NCBI GenBank assembly: GCA_036821185.1
Contig: DAISKD010000007.1
Coordinates: 1 to 49,697, forward strand
Source of the DNA: CALJTV01 sp036821185
Lineage (GTDB): Bacteria > Chloroflexota > Dehalococcoidia > GIF9 > UBA5629
Length of the DNA: 49,697 nucleotides
Reading direction: 5' to 3'
In this document: positions 18,248 through 26,507 of the stretch, in pieces
How positions within the stretch are numbered: position 1 is the stretch's first letter
How the letters are laid out: each line of letters begins with the position of its first letter
Position numbers and translations under genes: made by a program
The notes under the pieces: generated by a model
The model's database searches: none
What the model was told of the DNA's origin: nothing
The model's input: only the letters and a program-made list of their open reading frames with translations

Positions 18248-19261
18248 CTAACCTCCCACCTGTGACATCGTCCGTTTTTTCGCCGCCGTTCCCTTTGAAA
18301 GCTGGTGCTGTTTCGGTTTGCTCCTGATGGCGCTGGTGATGATCTCCTTCAGTTCCTCGGCGGAGGCACCACGGCGCAGGTGCTGGCGGATGTCCACCTC
18401 GAGGTCGCTGAGCAGGCAGGGGCGGAGTTTGCCGTCGGCGGTGAGGCGAAGGCGGTTGCAGTTGAAGCAGAAGTGTTCACTGACGGGGGTGATGAACCCT
18501 ATGGTACCTCTGCTGTCGGGAAAGCGGTAGTAGCGGGCGGGACCGTTTCCCTGTGGCGGTAGCGACGGCTCCATCTTGCCCAGCTCCTGAAGCCGGTCCA
18601 TTATCCTCTCTGCGGGCACGAAGCGGTGCGGCGATTGCGCCCTGCCCGTGGAATGTGCCAGGGGTGGATTATCGCCGCCGAAGGGCATAAGCTCGATGAA
18701 ACGCACGTGCCAGCCTTCGGTGATGCTCAGCCGGGCGAAGTCCAGCACCTCATCATCGTTTACCTCCTCCATCACCACCACATTCACTTTAACCGGGTCA
18801 AGCCCGCAGGCTTTAGCCACCTCTATACCTCGGAGCACCGGCTCCAGCCGGCCGCGGCGGGTGATGCGACGGAACCTGTCCGGCTTTAGCGAGTCCAGGC
18901 TGACATTCACCCGCCTTAAGCCTGCTTCCTTGAGTTCCCGGGCACAGTCGGCCAGCAGGATGCCGTTGGTGGTGAGGGAGATGTCATCGATGGACGGGAC
19001 TTCTGCCAGCATAGCCACCAGCTGCGGCAGTCCTGCCCTGACCAGCGGTTCGCCGCCGGTGAGCCTCACCTTGCTTATCCCCAGTGCCGAGGCGGCGCGG
19101 ACAAAGGTGACTATTTCCTCGTAGCTGAGTATATCCTCGCGGGGCAGGAGGGGGATGCCCTGGGGTGGCAGGCAATAGATACAGCGCAGATTACAGCGGT
19201 CGGTAACCGAGATGCGAAGATAGTTTATGGGGCGGTTAAAAGCGTCGGCAACGCCGGTCAT
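18248..19261 (-). CDS. moaA: GTP 3',8-cyclase MoaA
   Basis: This is a radical SAM enzyme of 337 residues. The N-terminal cluster motif C-x3-C-x2-C is at Cys23, Cys27 and Cys30; the SAM-binding TGGEPL segment follows. The second, GTP-binding cluster near the C-terminus is C-F-N-C...C (CFNCNRLRL then RPC). The chain ends in the conserved double Gly needed for activity. Its ATG overlaps the rdgB stop (ATGA), implying coupled translation. It feeds MoaC and ultimately the pterin cofactor of the nearby aldehyde oxidoreductase. Confidence 0.96.
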   Translation of the reverse strand: MTGVADAFNRPINYLRISVTDRCNLRCIYCLPPQGIPLLPREDILSYEEIVTFVRAASALGISKVRLTGGEPLVRAGLPQLVAMLAEVPSIDDISLTTNGILLADCARELKEAGLRRVNVSLDSLKPDRFRRITRRGRLEPVLRGIEVAKACGLDPVKVNVVVMEEVNDDEVLDFARLSITEGWHVRFIELMPFGGDNPPLAHSTGRAQSPHRFVPAERIMDRLQELGKMEPSLPPQGNGPARYYRFPDSRGTIGFITPVSEHFCFNCNRLRLTADGKLRPCLLSDLEVDIRQHLRRGASAEELKEIITSAIRSKPKQHQLSKGTAAKKRTMSQVGG

Positions 19262-19863
19262 ATCCTTGCCTCTCTAGCCAGCTTTTCCAGCACCCTGTAT
19301 GCCTCTCTGGCGGCTTTACCGCGGTGGCTCACCCGGTTCTTCACGTCGAGGGGCAGTTCGGCGAGCGTCCTGTCCAGCTCGGGGAAATAGAACACCGGGT
19401 CATAGCCAAAGCCGCCCTCGCCTCTCGGTGCCAGGGCGATGGTTCCGTGACATTCCCTCCGGACGGTCTCCACCCTGCCATCGGGCGTGGCGATGGCGAT
19501 GACGCAGACGAACCTGGCAGTGCGCTTCTCCGGAGGAACGCCTTCCATCAAAGAGAGCAAGTGCTCCACCCTTTCTTTGTCGGTGGACTTACCGGCGAAG
19601 CGGGCGGAGTTTATTCCCGGAAGACCGCCGAGGGCGTCCACCTCTAAGCCAGAATCATCGGCTAATGTTACCAGACGGGCGGTGCTGGCGTAGGTGAGCG
19701 CCTTGATCCGGGCGTTTTCCTCGTAACTGCTACCCGTTTCCTCCACTGCCATAAATATCCCCGCCTCCTCGGGGGTGACCAGCCTCCAGGGTAGCCCCTG
19801 GAAAAGCATCTGAAACTCCCGTATCTTGCCCGGGTTATTCGTCCCCAGGAGCAGTTTGAGCAT
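19258..19863 (-). CDS. rdgB: XTP/dITP diphosphatase (RdgB/HAM1 family)
   Basis: This house-cleaning enzyme hydrolyses non-canonical purine triphosphates so they do not enter DNA or RNA. The 201-residue sequence starts with the family motif LLLGTNNPGKIREF. It has ADDSGLEVDALGG and GINSARFAG for metal and base binding, GEGGFGYDPVFYFPE, and the signature SHRGKA near the C-terminus. It starts only three bases after the fbp stop with a weak ribosome site, so it is probably coupled to fbp. Confidence 0.95.
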   Translation of the reverse strand: MLKLLLGTNNPGKIREFQMLFQGLPWRLVTPEEAGIFMAVEETGSSYEENARIKALTYASTARLVTLADDSGLEVDALGGLPGINSARFAGKSTDKERVEHLLSLMEGVPPEKRTARFVCVIAIATPDGRVETVRRECHGTIALAPRGEGGFGYDPVFYFPELDRTLAELPLDVKNRVSHRGKAAREAYRVLEKLAREARI

Positions 19864-19866
19864 ATT

Positions 19867-20961
19867 CTAGATCTTCTGAAACCTGCCGGCGAGCTTTTTG
19901 GTTACCTGGGGCATGGTGGTATATTCCATCTCTTCCAGCGGCAGCCGGTGCGGCTCGAAGGGACCGTGGCGGCGGAGCATGTCGGCCATGTCCAGCGCCT
20001 CCTTCCGGGCGTTGTCGAACGCCGGGTCATCGAACATATCGAGCGGACCGACCAGTTTACCTTGAGAGAGCTGGAAGCCAAGTGCCACCACTCTGGGAGG
20101 ACCGTCGAAACGGGAGGGATTGCTCTGTCTCACTGCCACCGGCATCAAAGGACCGTGGTGTGAGCCTCGCATCCACCCCTCCACGATATGTGGGTGAGCG
20201 AAGGGTTCCAGTACCTCACCCACAGCGGGGAACTCTCCCTGGGCGCGCACGATGCACACCGGGTCGTCCTTGCCCACATACCTGCCGGCGATGAGTGCCA
20301 GCCGCTGTGTTGATGAAACGGCGGCGATGTTGCCGGTATCGCGGTGGTAGACGGCTTTTACGGCGAACCGGCTTGGTGCCCCGAGGAACACCAGCATATC
20401 ATATATCTCCTCGGGGGCATTGAGCACCACCTTAAGGTGCTCCTTTACATCGTGGACCTCGAAGGCGAAGCCGCAATGCATATTGGGGGCGATCACCAGC
20501 CCGATGGTATTGAACGGGTCGGCGAATATCTTATACAGCGGGTAGTTCCAGGCGCCGGAGGCGGTCTTATCTGCCATAAAGATGATAACGGTCTCTGCCT
20601 CACGTTCCTCGATCTCCATCTCGGCGACGCCCGGACCCATCCCCTTCACGTTGCCGGAGAAACTATCGGAGAGCAGGTCCTGCCCGGCACCGTGCAGCTT
20701 CAGCTTCTTTGCCACCTGGGTGCAGGCGAGGAAGGTGTCCCATGCCAGCTTATGCACCTTCTCATTGTCTACCCCGTGCTGGTGGGTCATTATCAACTGC
20801 AGATCATCGCCGCACCTGGTGACATGGTAGTCGATGAGGAAGCCCGATTTTTTGACCTGGGCGAGGCTTTTTTCCGCCTCCTGCAGGACATCGGGGTGGG
20901 AGCTGGAGTGCCCCACATAACCGCCGATATCTGCCTTGATGACGCTTAGCGTTATCTTCAT
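19867..20961 (-). CDS. fbp: Bifunctional fructose-1,6-bisphosphate aldolase/phosphatase
   Basis: The 364-residue protein matches the class V FBPase family that both condenses triose phosphates and removes the C1 phosphate, making gluconeogenesis unidirectional. Metal-binding residues appear in KADIGGYVGH (Asp11, His18) and CGDD (about 50-53). The aldolase residues Tyr228 and Lys231 are present in R-Y-V-G-K-D-D-P. The family is typical of archaea and deep-branching anaerobic or thermophilic bacteria. A strong AAGGAGG ribosome site precedes the ATG. It heads the fbp-rdgB-moaA-moaC operon. Confidence 0.95.
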   Translation of the reverse strand: MKITLSVIKADIGGYVGHSSSHPDVLQEAEKSLAQVKKSGFLIDYHVTRCGDDLQLIMTHQHGVDNEKVHKLAWDTFLACTQVAKKLKLHGAGQDLLSDSFSGNVKGMGPGVAEMEIEEREAETVIIFMADKTASGAWNYPLYKIFADPFNTIGLVIAPNMHCGFAFEVHDVKEHLKVVLNAPEEIYDMLVFLGAPSRFAVKAVYHRDTGNIAAVSSTQRLALIAGRYVGKDDPVCIVRAQGEFPAVGEVLEPFAHPHIVEGWMRGSHHGPLMPVAVRQSNPSRFDGPPRVVALGFQLSQGKLVGPLDMFDDPAFDNARKEALDMADMLRRHGPFEPHRLPLEEMEYTTMPQVTKKLAGRFQKI

Positions 20962-21029
20962 CTTGCCTCCTTCTTGAATTTTGCTAAACTACCCCGGACA
21001 ATGCGCCGCTTCCCGCCTGCCAGGGTGGT

Positions 21030-21038
21030 ATTATATCA
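21030..21038 (-). promoter_or_regulatory. Candidate extended -10 promoter of the fbp operon
   Basis: On the minus strand TGATATAAT is a perfect TGnTATAAT extended -10. No clear -35 is seen, which extended -10 promoters tolerate. Transcription would start near 21023, about 60 bases before fbp. Confidence 0.5.
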
Positions 21039-21056
21039 TCTTTTCTCTATCTCCCA

Positions 21057-21076
21057 CCGCTGCCTGGTTGCAGCGG
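21057..21076. other. 7-bp hairpin just after cobO
   Basis: CCGCTGC and GCAGCGG enclose a six-base loop, immediately past the cobO stop and upstream of the fbp promoter. It lacks a T-run on the minus strand, so it may be a weak or Rho-assisted terminator or a 3'-end stabiliser. Confidence 0.45.
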
Positions 21077-21077
21077 C

Positions 21078-21635
21078 CTAGTAGTCTATCCCCTCCCGTG
21101 AGGCGATGCCCTTATCATAGGGGTGCTTCACCTTCACCATCTCGGTGACCAGGTCGGCAAGCTCCACCAGCTCCTTTGGAGCGTAGCGCCCGGTGAGGAT
21201 GAGTTCCACATTCTCCGGCTTCTGCTTGATCAGCTCCACCACCTCTGTGGTGTCCACCAGCCCCCAGGCGGTGGCGATATTTACCTCGTCGAGGATGATG
21301 ACATCGTAGTTCCCGCTGAGCATTGCCTTTCTGGCGGCGTCGAGGGCTTTCCTGGCCTCCTCCTTATCCTCCGGTCTTACGTTATTGGGGTTGACGAAGT
21401 GGCTACCGCCGAAGCGCTCATAGCTCACGTTGGGCAGATGTGCCAGCGCTTTCTGTTCGTTGTAGGGGAAGCCGCCCTTCATAAAATAGATGATGTGGAC
21501 GCGCAGTCCACATCCTAGAGCGCGCAGGGCTGTGCCCAGAGCTGCGGATGTCTTACCTCTGCCGTTGCCGGTGAAAAGCTCCACCAGACCTTTGAAGTGG
21601 GTGTGACCCGCGGGTTTGGTTGACTCGTTTGTCAC
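21078..21635 (-). CDS. cobO: Cob(I)yrinic acid a,c-diamide adenosyltransferase
   Basis: This 185-residue CobA/CobO/BtuR-family enzyme attaches the 5'-deoxyadenosyl group of ATP to the cobalt of corrinoids. The inverted P-loop G-N-G-R-G-K-T-S is at residues 23-30; VIILDEVN and LILTGR segments follow as in the family. The predicted start is GTG with a weak ribosome site and no better alternative nearby. It complements the cobN chelatase locus 16 kb away. Confidence 0.93.
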   Translation of the reverse strand: MTNESTKPAGHTHFKGLVELFTGNGRGKTSAALGTALRALGCGLRVHIIYFMKGGFPYNEQKALAHLPNVSYERFGGSHFVNPNNVRPEDKEEARKALDAARKAMLSGNYDVIILDEVNIATAWGLVDTTEVVELIKQKPENVELILTGRYAPKELVELADLVTEMVKVKHPYDKGIASREGIDY

Positions 21636-21749
21636 CGCAGGCAGTTTAACAAAAAGCCAGATTCAGTGTCAAACGATTATACTCGTCCAGTAAATTCGTG
21701 ACACATTGGTCTTGAGCCCCGGGACCACAGGAGTTAAGCTCGCTTCCCC

Positions 21750-22100
21750 GCTTGTTTTACCCTCTCCCTTTCNNNNNNNNNNNNNNNNNNNNNNNNNNNN
21801 NNNNNNNNNNNNNNNNNNNNNNNNNNNNNNNNNNNNNNNNNNNNNNNNNNNNNNNNNNNNNNNNNNNNNNNNGCTTGTTTTACCCTCTCCCTTTCTGGGA
21901 GAGGGATCGGATGTTAGCCTGCCGTCTGGAACAACTACCCTGCCTCTCTCTTCCAGTACGGGAGAGGGTTAGACCTTCTGGCGAGCCCTCGAAGACCCCC
22001 TCTCCCAGTATATGGGAGAGGGTTGAGTTGACCTCTCGAAATCAAACGGATTCGCATACCCTCTCCCAGTATATGGGAGAGGGTTAGGGTGAGGGTAAGC
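21750..22100. repeat. Cluster of CCCTCTCCC/GGGAGAGGG palindromes
   Basis: The 478-base spacer between cobO and the carboxylesterase holds at least four inverted repeats. Clear ones are 21998-22022 and 22059-22083, both CCCTCTCCC-agtatat-GGGAGAGGG; the second continues into TTAGGGTGAGGG (22084-22095). Degenerate copies lie at 21885-21907 and 21944-21968. No gene is seen here. The cluster contains a 100-N gap. Confidence 0.85.
21773..21872. other. Assembly gap (100 N) with duplicated flanks
   Basis: Exactly 100 N, the conventional size for an unknown gap. The 23 bases before it (21750-21772) reappear directly after it (21873-21895), so the contig ends probably overlap and the true gap may be zero or a lost repeat array. 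Confidence 0.95.
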
Positions 22101-22113
22101 TTTGGTTCCGAAT

Positions 22114-23652
22114 TTACCGCTTGCCTGGCGCGATCCTGGAATAGCCGCTTTTCACCTCCGGTTTCCACTTAAGCTCGAGGTACTGGTCGGTGGTCGGCTC
22201 CCAGACGGGCCAGGTGACCACGTCTTTGATATTGGGGTCCCCGGTCCTGGCAAACTGCACCCAGATATTCATCATGAGCTCGGACAGGGCATAATCGTCG
22301 GCGGTGAGCCCGGAGTCCTGCTGGCTGGCACCCGAGGGCTTGGCGAAAATCAGGAAGTGCCCCTGGGTATTGATGCTCTCCAGGTCGCCGAAAACGTAGG
22401 GGATTTCCAGACCGTGGTAGGCGAGCACCCCTTCTTTCTTCCAGTTGCTTGGCACCTGACTGAATAGGACGGCGTAGGCGTTGACCCCGACGTTCCTCAT
22501 TCCCTGCAGCCTCTTTACATAGAGACCGATCAACTGGGGCATGACCAGGAAGCTCTTTTCGGCGATTATCTCACCTTCGTTGGCGCAGGTTATCAGCGGG
22601 ACTTTGTTCTGTTTGCCCTGTGCATAGATATTCTCCGGCTTATCGGGCATGAACCAGCCGTCTACTGCCAGCCTCTCGAAGGCTCCTGAATAGCCGCGCC
22701 CGGTGGTGCCGAGCTCTCTGCCAAGCTCCAGGTTCGCTGACACCATTCTCTCCCAGGGGATGGCGCGGAGGGCGGCGAGCACGTCCTTTTCCTCGGCGAG
22801 CCCCAACTTCTGTACAAACCTTTCGCCCAGGGACTCTATTTCCTTCAGGTCTTTGGAGCCGAAGTCGACACCGCTCTGGCAGATGGCGCGATGGAACAGC
22901 CCTTTAGCCAGCGGGGAAGCTACCAGGGCGTCCACCTTAGCCCCGCCGCCGGACTCGCCGAAGATGGTCACATTCTTGGGGTCACCGCCGAAGGCTGCGA
23001 TGTTCCGCTGTATCCATTGCAGCGCGGCGATGAGGTCGAGGAACAGGTAATTCCCCGAGACGCGGTTTGGCGACTCCGCTGAAAGTGCCGGGTGGGCAAA
23101 CAGCCCCATCACGCTCAAACGGTGGTTGACGGTGACCAGGACGACGCCATGCTGGGGGAGGGCGGGCCAGTTATATGTCCTGGTGTTGTGTCCGCTGCCG
23201 ATGCTGTAGCCCCCGCCGTGGAACCAGACCATCACCGGCAGGCGCTCTGACTTCCGCTTCGCCGGGGTGGTGACGTTCAGGTAGAGACAGTCCTCGCTGT
23301 AGGGTCCTGGTGAAAATGGTGTGGCGACCTGCGGTGAAGCGTTGCCGTATTCAGTGCATTGCCGGACCCCGCTCCAGGGGGTGACGGGTTGTGGTGGTCT
23401 CCACCTGTTTTCCCCCGCAGTGGACGCCGCGTAGGGGATTCCCCGGTACACGCGCACCTCCTTGCCCGGATCACCGGTCACCGTGCCCGAAATATAGCCG
23501 CTATCTATCTTAACCGGGTCGGTGATGAGATCTTCGGCAGAGGAGTCACCCTTGCCGGTGCAGCCACCAAACAGACCGCCGATGATGACGATGGGCAATA
23601 ACCAGCTCAGCAACAGGAATAATCTGCTATGCCTCCAGTTTCTTGTGGTCAT
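22114..23652 (-). CDS. Type-B carboxylesterase lipoprotein
   Basis: This 512-residue esterase of the cholinesterase/carboxylesterase fold has an N-terminal hydrophobic segment ending in L-F-G-G-C, a plausible lipobox (Cys about residue 31), so it is probably anchored outside the membrane. Family motifs are YRGIPYAAS, SEDCLYLNV, the oxyanion hole VWFHGGGY and the nucleophile GESGGG near residue 234. The acidic and His members are not certain; HGLEIPYVFGD near residue 410 is a candidate region. The start follows aaaggag. It is divergent from dnaN. The substrate is unknown. Confidence 0.9.
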   Translation of the reverse strand: MTTRNWRHSRLFLLLSWLLPIVIIGGLFGGCTGKGDSSAEDLITDPVKIDSGYISGTVTGDPGKEVRVYRGIPYAASTAGENRWRPPQPVTPWSGVRQCTEYGNASPQVATPFSPGPYSEDCLYLNVTTPAKRKSERLPVMVWFHGGGYSIGSGHNTRTYNWPALPQHGVVLVTVNHRLSVMGLFAHPALSAESPNRVSGNYLFLDLIAALQWIQRNIAAFGGDPKNVTIFGESGGGAKVDALVASPLAKGLFHRAICQSGVDFGSKDLKEIESLGERFVQKLGLAEEKDVLAALRAIPWERMVSANLELGRELGTTGRGYSGAFERLAVDGWFMPDKPENIYAQGKQNKVPLITCANEGEIIAEKSFLVMPQLIGLYVKRLQGMRNVGVNAYAVLFSQVPSNWKKEGVLAYHGLEIPYVFGDLESINTQGHFLIFAKPSGASQQDSGLTADDYALSELMMNIWVQFARTGDPNIKDVVTWPVWEPTTDQYLELKWKPEVKSGYSRIAPGKR

Positions 23653-23695
23653 GAGGTTGTCTCCTTTCTGCTGATATTTCGGTCGGTTCCTGATT

Positions 23696-23723
23696 ATTAT
23701 ATCCGATTTCTGCCGGACGACAA
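23696..23723 (-). promoter_or_regulatory. Candidate promoter of the carboxylesterase
   Basis: On the minus strand TTGTCG and a perfect TATAAT are spaced 16 bases apart, ending about 44 bases before the ATG. It lies back to back with the dnaN promoter. Confidence 0.5.
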
Positions 23724-23822
23724 CTATTTTACACGGACGATAGAAATAATCGTATCCGGCGAAGCGCTTCAGTGCGGCATAAACAAGGGAGGAGGGTTGA
23801 AAAATGTTTGACCAAAAGCTTA

Positions 23823-23851
23823 TTGACTTCCAATTGCTGGCGGGTTATACT
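23823..23851 (+). promoter_or_regulatory. Strong candidate promoter of dnaN
   Basis: TTGACT and TATACT are separated by exactly 17 bases. Transcription would start near 23858, giving a leader of about 24 bases that includes the ribosome site gggggtg. Confidence 0.7.
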
Positions 23852-23881
23852 CTTTTCACCACAAGATGATGGGGGTGTGAC

Positions 23882-25009
23882 ATGAAAGTCTCGTGCATTC
23901 AGGGGAATCTCAGCAAGGGCTTAAGCATTGTGGGGCGTGCTGTTGCCACCAGGTCCACGTTATCCATAACGCAGAATGTCCTGATTCAGACCGATGGTCA
24001 GCGCCTGAAACTATCGGCGACCAACTTGGAGATAGCCATCACCTGCTGGGTGGGTGCCAGGATAGAGGAGGAGGGTGCTATCACCATTCCGGCGCGCTTG
24101 CTCACCGAATTTGTCAACTCCCTGCCCAACGAACGCATAGATATGAATTTAAGTCATCGCACTCTCCATCTCCGGTGTCTCCGCTCTGAGGCGCGGATTA
24201 ACGGGCTTGAAGCCCAGGACTTCCCTCCCATCCCCGTGGTCACCGATGGCATTGCCACCAGGATTGAAGCCGGGCTGTTGAAGGCAGGAATTGAGCAGGT
24301 CGCCTTCGCCGCAGCCACTGAAGAGACGCGCCCGGTGCTCACCGGCGTGCACATGGACTTCGATGGGGAGCGGCTGACCATGGCGGCGGCCGACGGTTTC
24401 AGGCTTGGCGTACACTATACCACCTTAAGCCAGCCGGTAAAAGAAAAAGGGGCGGTGATAGTACCGGCGCGTGCCCTCAATGAGCTCAACCGCTTCCTTG
24501 GTGATGAAGAAGAGCTGGTGGAAATTGCGGTAAACCAGCAGAAGACGCAGATGATGTTCAAGTTTAAAGACATCCACATGGTCTCCCAGCTGATACAGGG
24601 CAACTTCCCCAACTACTCCCAGCTCATCCCCCAGAGCTATGTCACCAGGGCGGTGATCGACCGGGCGGAATTTACCCAGACGATAAAGCGGGCATCAATC
24701 TTTGCTCGTGATGGCAGTGGCATAATTCGCCTGGAGATAACGCCCGGTGCTGAAGCTGTCGCGGGCAAAATGAAGATCTCCTCCCGTGCTGAAGAGGTAG
24801 GTGACACTGTGAATGAGATTGATGCCCGTGTAGATGGTGAGCCGGCGAAGATAGCCTTCAACGCCCGTTATCTTTCCGATGTCCTCGGAGTGATTGAAGA
24901 AAAGCAGGTGGCTTTAGAGACCACCACCTCGTCCAGCCCCGGCGTCATCCGCCCCGTGGGCAGCGAAAAGTATGTGCATGTCATTATGCCGATGTTCGTG
25001 CAGTGGTAG
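23882..25009 (+). CDS. dnaN: DNA polymerase III beta sliding clamp
   Basis: This 375-residue sliding clamp tethers the replicative polymerase to DNA. Recognisable features are the N-terminus MKVSCIQGNLSKGL, LSATNLEIAI, ETRPVLTGVHMD and AADGFRLGV in the domain II region, QLIQGNFPNYSQLIP at the domain II/III boundary, and the C-terminal hydrophobic-pocket end V-I-M-P-M. It is a stand-alone gene with its own promoter and a hairpin terminator, not next to dnaA. Part of its domain III is duplicated at 26322-26444. Confidence 0.97.
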   Translation: MKVSCIQGNLSKGLSIVGRAVATRSTLSITQNVLIQTDGQRLKLSATNLEIAITCWVGARIEEEGAITIPARLLTEFVNSLPNERIDMNLSHRTLHLRCLRSEARINGLEAQDFPPIPVVTDGIATRIEAGLLKAGIEQVAFAAATEETRPVLTGVHMDFDGERLTMAAADGFRLGVHYTTLSQPVKEKGAVIVPARALNELNRFLGDEEELVEIAVNQQKTQMMFKFKDIHMVSQLIQGNFPNYSQLIPQSYVTRAVIDRAEFTQTIKRASIFARDGSGIIRLEITPGAEAVAGKMKISSRAEEVGDTVNEIDARVDGEPAKIAFNARYLSDVLGVIEEKQVALETTTSSSPGVIRPVGSEKYVHVIMPMFVQW

Positions 25010-25047
25010 GAGGTATGCTGGGCGCTGGGTGTGAGGGCTGGTCCTTG

Positions 25048-25085
25048 CCCTCACCCTAACCCTCTCCCAGAGGGAGAGGGTTTTT
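25048..25085 (+). terminator. Palindromic repeat acting as dnaN terminator
   Basis: CCCTCACCCTAA (25048) leads into CCCTCTCCC-aga-GGGAGAGGG (25060-25080), followed at once by TTTTT. A 9-bp GC-rich stem with a T-run, 50 bases after the dnaN stop, meets the definition of an intrinsic terminator, although it is a member of the dispersed repeat family. Confidence 0.65.
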
Positions 25086-25140
25086 AATTTTTCCTACCAA
25101 GCTTGTCCAGGCATGCCATGGGCGTCTGGGACGCTCAGAA

Positions 25141-25345
25141 CTCCCAGAGGGAGAGGATTTCACACGGGGGTGCAGGCCGCAGAAGCCTGCAAGCGATTCC
25201 TCTCCCTAAAGGGAGAGGATAAGTGTCTCCTATTCCTGCAGCAAACCGCACTTACCACCCTCTCCCAGAGGGAGAGGGTTTCACACGGAGGCACAGGCTG
25301 CAGAAGCCTGCAAGCGATTCCTCTCCCTAAAGGGAGAGGATAGGT
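25141..25345. repeat. Two copies of an 84-bp direct repeat bounded by palindromes
   Basis: Positions 25141-25224 and 25262-25345 are about 90 percent identical. Each unit begins at CTCCCAGAGGGAGAGG, contains a TGCAGAAGCCTGCA-like inverted core, and ends in CTCTCCCTAAAGGGAGAGGA. The spacer between copies is 37 bases. No gene is apparent in 25010-25505. Confidence 0.85.
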
Positions 25346-25505
25346 GAGGGAAGGAGTTTCAGTTCCTTTTGAGGTTTGGTGCACTTTCTAACGGATTGTT
25401 CGGTCTCCGTCTCTCCACCGAAACGCATACCTAAACCCGAGAGCCTCTGCCTCCGAGGCAGATTCAACATGGCGTTCCAGCCCTTCTCCCTCTATTAGTG
25501 CCGTA

Positions 25506-25843
25506 TCATATTGCTGGTTCCCAGTCCTGTTCAATTTGCCAGTTAGATTTATTCAAGTTTCTCCCAGCACCGTCTACTTTTTCTGAAAGTCTTCCGGTTG
25601 GCGTGAGTTCTTCACATTTAGGCCCGAGACGCCGTCTTACTTCCTCATCGAATTCACTTTCTTTTTTCTCCCCGGATGAGTGGCATATTTTTATCTCGTC
25701 TAGTTCCTTAACTTCCAAATAGGTTTTAACTAACCAAGGTAAGCCTCGGACTTTTCCCGAGCTAACCGCAGGACTTCTTCTTTTACCTTAGTTGGCTGTT
25801 GCACAGCGTCTTGCGGTGTAACCTGCTTCTGGGTATCATGACA
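25506..25843 (-). pseudogene. Frameshifted small gene of unknown function
   Basis: On the minus strand a charged, protein-like frame (…QQPTKVKEEVLRLAREKSEAYL) runs from about 25843 to a stop at 25730. It continues in another frame from about 25740 as KTYLEVKELDEIKICHSSG and on to a stop at 25506. The two parts read as one coherent hydrophilic polypeptide of roughly 105 residues split by a single frameshift near 25735-25745. No family is recognised. The upstream part has no ATG after an in-frame stop, so the 5' end may also be lost. It could also be chance open sequence. Confidence 0.4.
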
Positions 25844-25866
25844 TTATTTCATGGGGGCATGATAAT
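25838..25866 (+). promoter_or_regulatory. Candidate promoter of the small TPR gene
   Basis: ATGACA and GATAAT, each five of six to consensus, are separated by exactly 17 bases. They end 53 bases before the ATG at 25920. Confidence 0.55.
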
Positions 25867-25919
25867 TAAAAACGACAAGGCTAAGAGAGGCACGACAATC
25901 ATATAGGCGGGGGGCTTAA

Positions 25920-26249
25920 ATGACCGGAAGCAAAGTCGTTGTCGGACTATTTACTTTTACGATAACGTTGATTTTAGCATGTGCCAATCCAGCACTAACA
26001 CACGTTGATCTTGGCGACGAGTACACAAAGCAGTCCCAGTGGGAGCAAGCAATCGCCGAGTATACCAGGGCCATTGAGCTTGACCCAAAACTTGCCGTGG
26101 CTTACAACAACCGCGCCTATGCTTATTGGTCGTTAGGCCGCAGGACTCAAGCAATAGCCGACCTTGAAATGGTTATGAAAATATCAGCCGACCCTGACCT
26201 GACTAGGCTTGCTCGAGAGCTACTACGGCGGCTAAGACAAGGGTGGTAA
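25920..26249 (+). CDS. Small TPR-repeat lipoprotein
   Basis: The 109-residue product has an N-terminal hydrophobic stretch ending in I-L-A-C (about residues 18-21), a possible lipoprotein signal. One canonical TPR follows (DEYTKQSQWEQAIAEYTRAIELDPK), then a second (LAVAYNNRAYAYWSLGRRTQ...). The repeats closely resemble those in the nine-TPR lipoprotein at 38986-40095, so it may be a truncated paralogue. The role is probably protein-protein interaction at the cell surface. The ribosome site is a G-rich ggcgggggg. Confidence 0.7.
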   Translation: MTGSKVVVGLFTFTITLILACANPALTHVDLGDEYTKQSQWEQAIAEYTRAIELDPKLAVAYNNRAYAYWSLGRRTQAIADLEMVMKISADPDLTRLARELLRRLRQGW

Positions 26250-26321
26250 GATAGAAAGCGCTTTACATCCTGTTTGTGAACCAAAATATGCGTTAGGTTA
26301 CTTCAAGGTCAGCGATGGGTC

Positions 26322-26444
26322 TTTGCCCGTGATGGCAGTGGCATAATTCGCCTGGAGATAACGCCCGGTGCTGAAGCTGTCGCAGGCAAAATGAAGGTCT
26401 CCGATGTCCTCGGTGTGATTGAAGAAAAGCAGGTGGCGATGTAA
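26322..26444 (+). pseudogene. In-frame dnaN fragment (partial duplication with internal deletion)
   Basis: These bases repeat dnaN 24701-24781 and then jump, in frame, to dnaN 24878 onward, with 96 bases (32 codons) missing. The reading frame encodes FARDGSGIIRLEITPGAE, then KMKVSDVLGVIEEKQVAM and a stop. Differences from dnaN are three synonymous third-position changes and one Ile-to-Val change. The frame is open upstream to 26280 but has no ATG. It is a remnant of a second or foreign dnaN allele rather than a working clamp gene. The rest of 26250-26507 shows nothing recognisable. Confidence 0.8.
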
Positions 26445-26507
26445 GCCGCGGCGTTGCTTTAGGGTAGCCCTCCGCCTATGAGTATGTGTCTTCCGTGCCG
26501 TCTGCCT

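Noticed and set aside
21057..21076. Intrinsic terminator after cobO
   Set aside because: The 7-bp hairpin has no T-run on the transcribed strand, so it was listed only as a hairpin.
25113..25384. Short frames within the 84-bp repeats
   Set aside because: They are translations of the palindromic repeats and have no plausible start signals.
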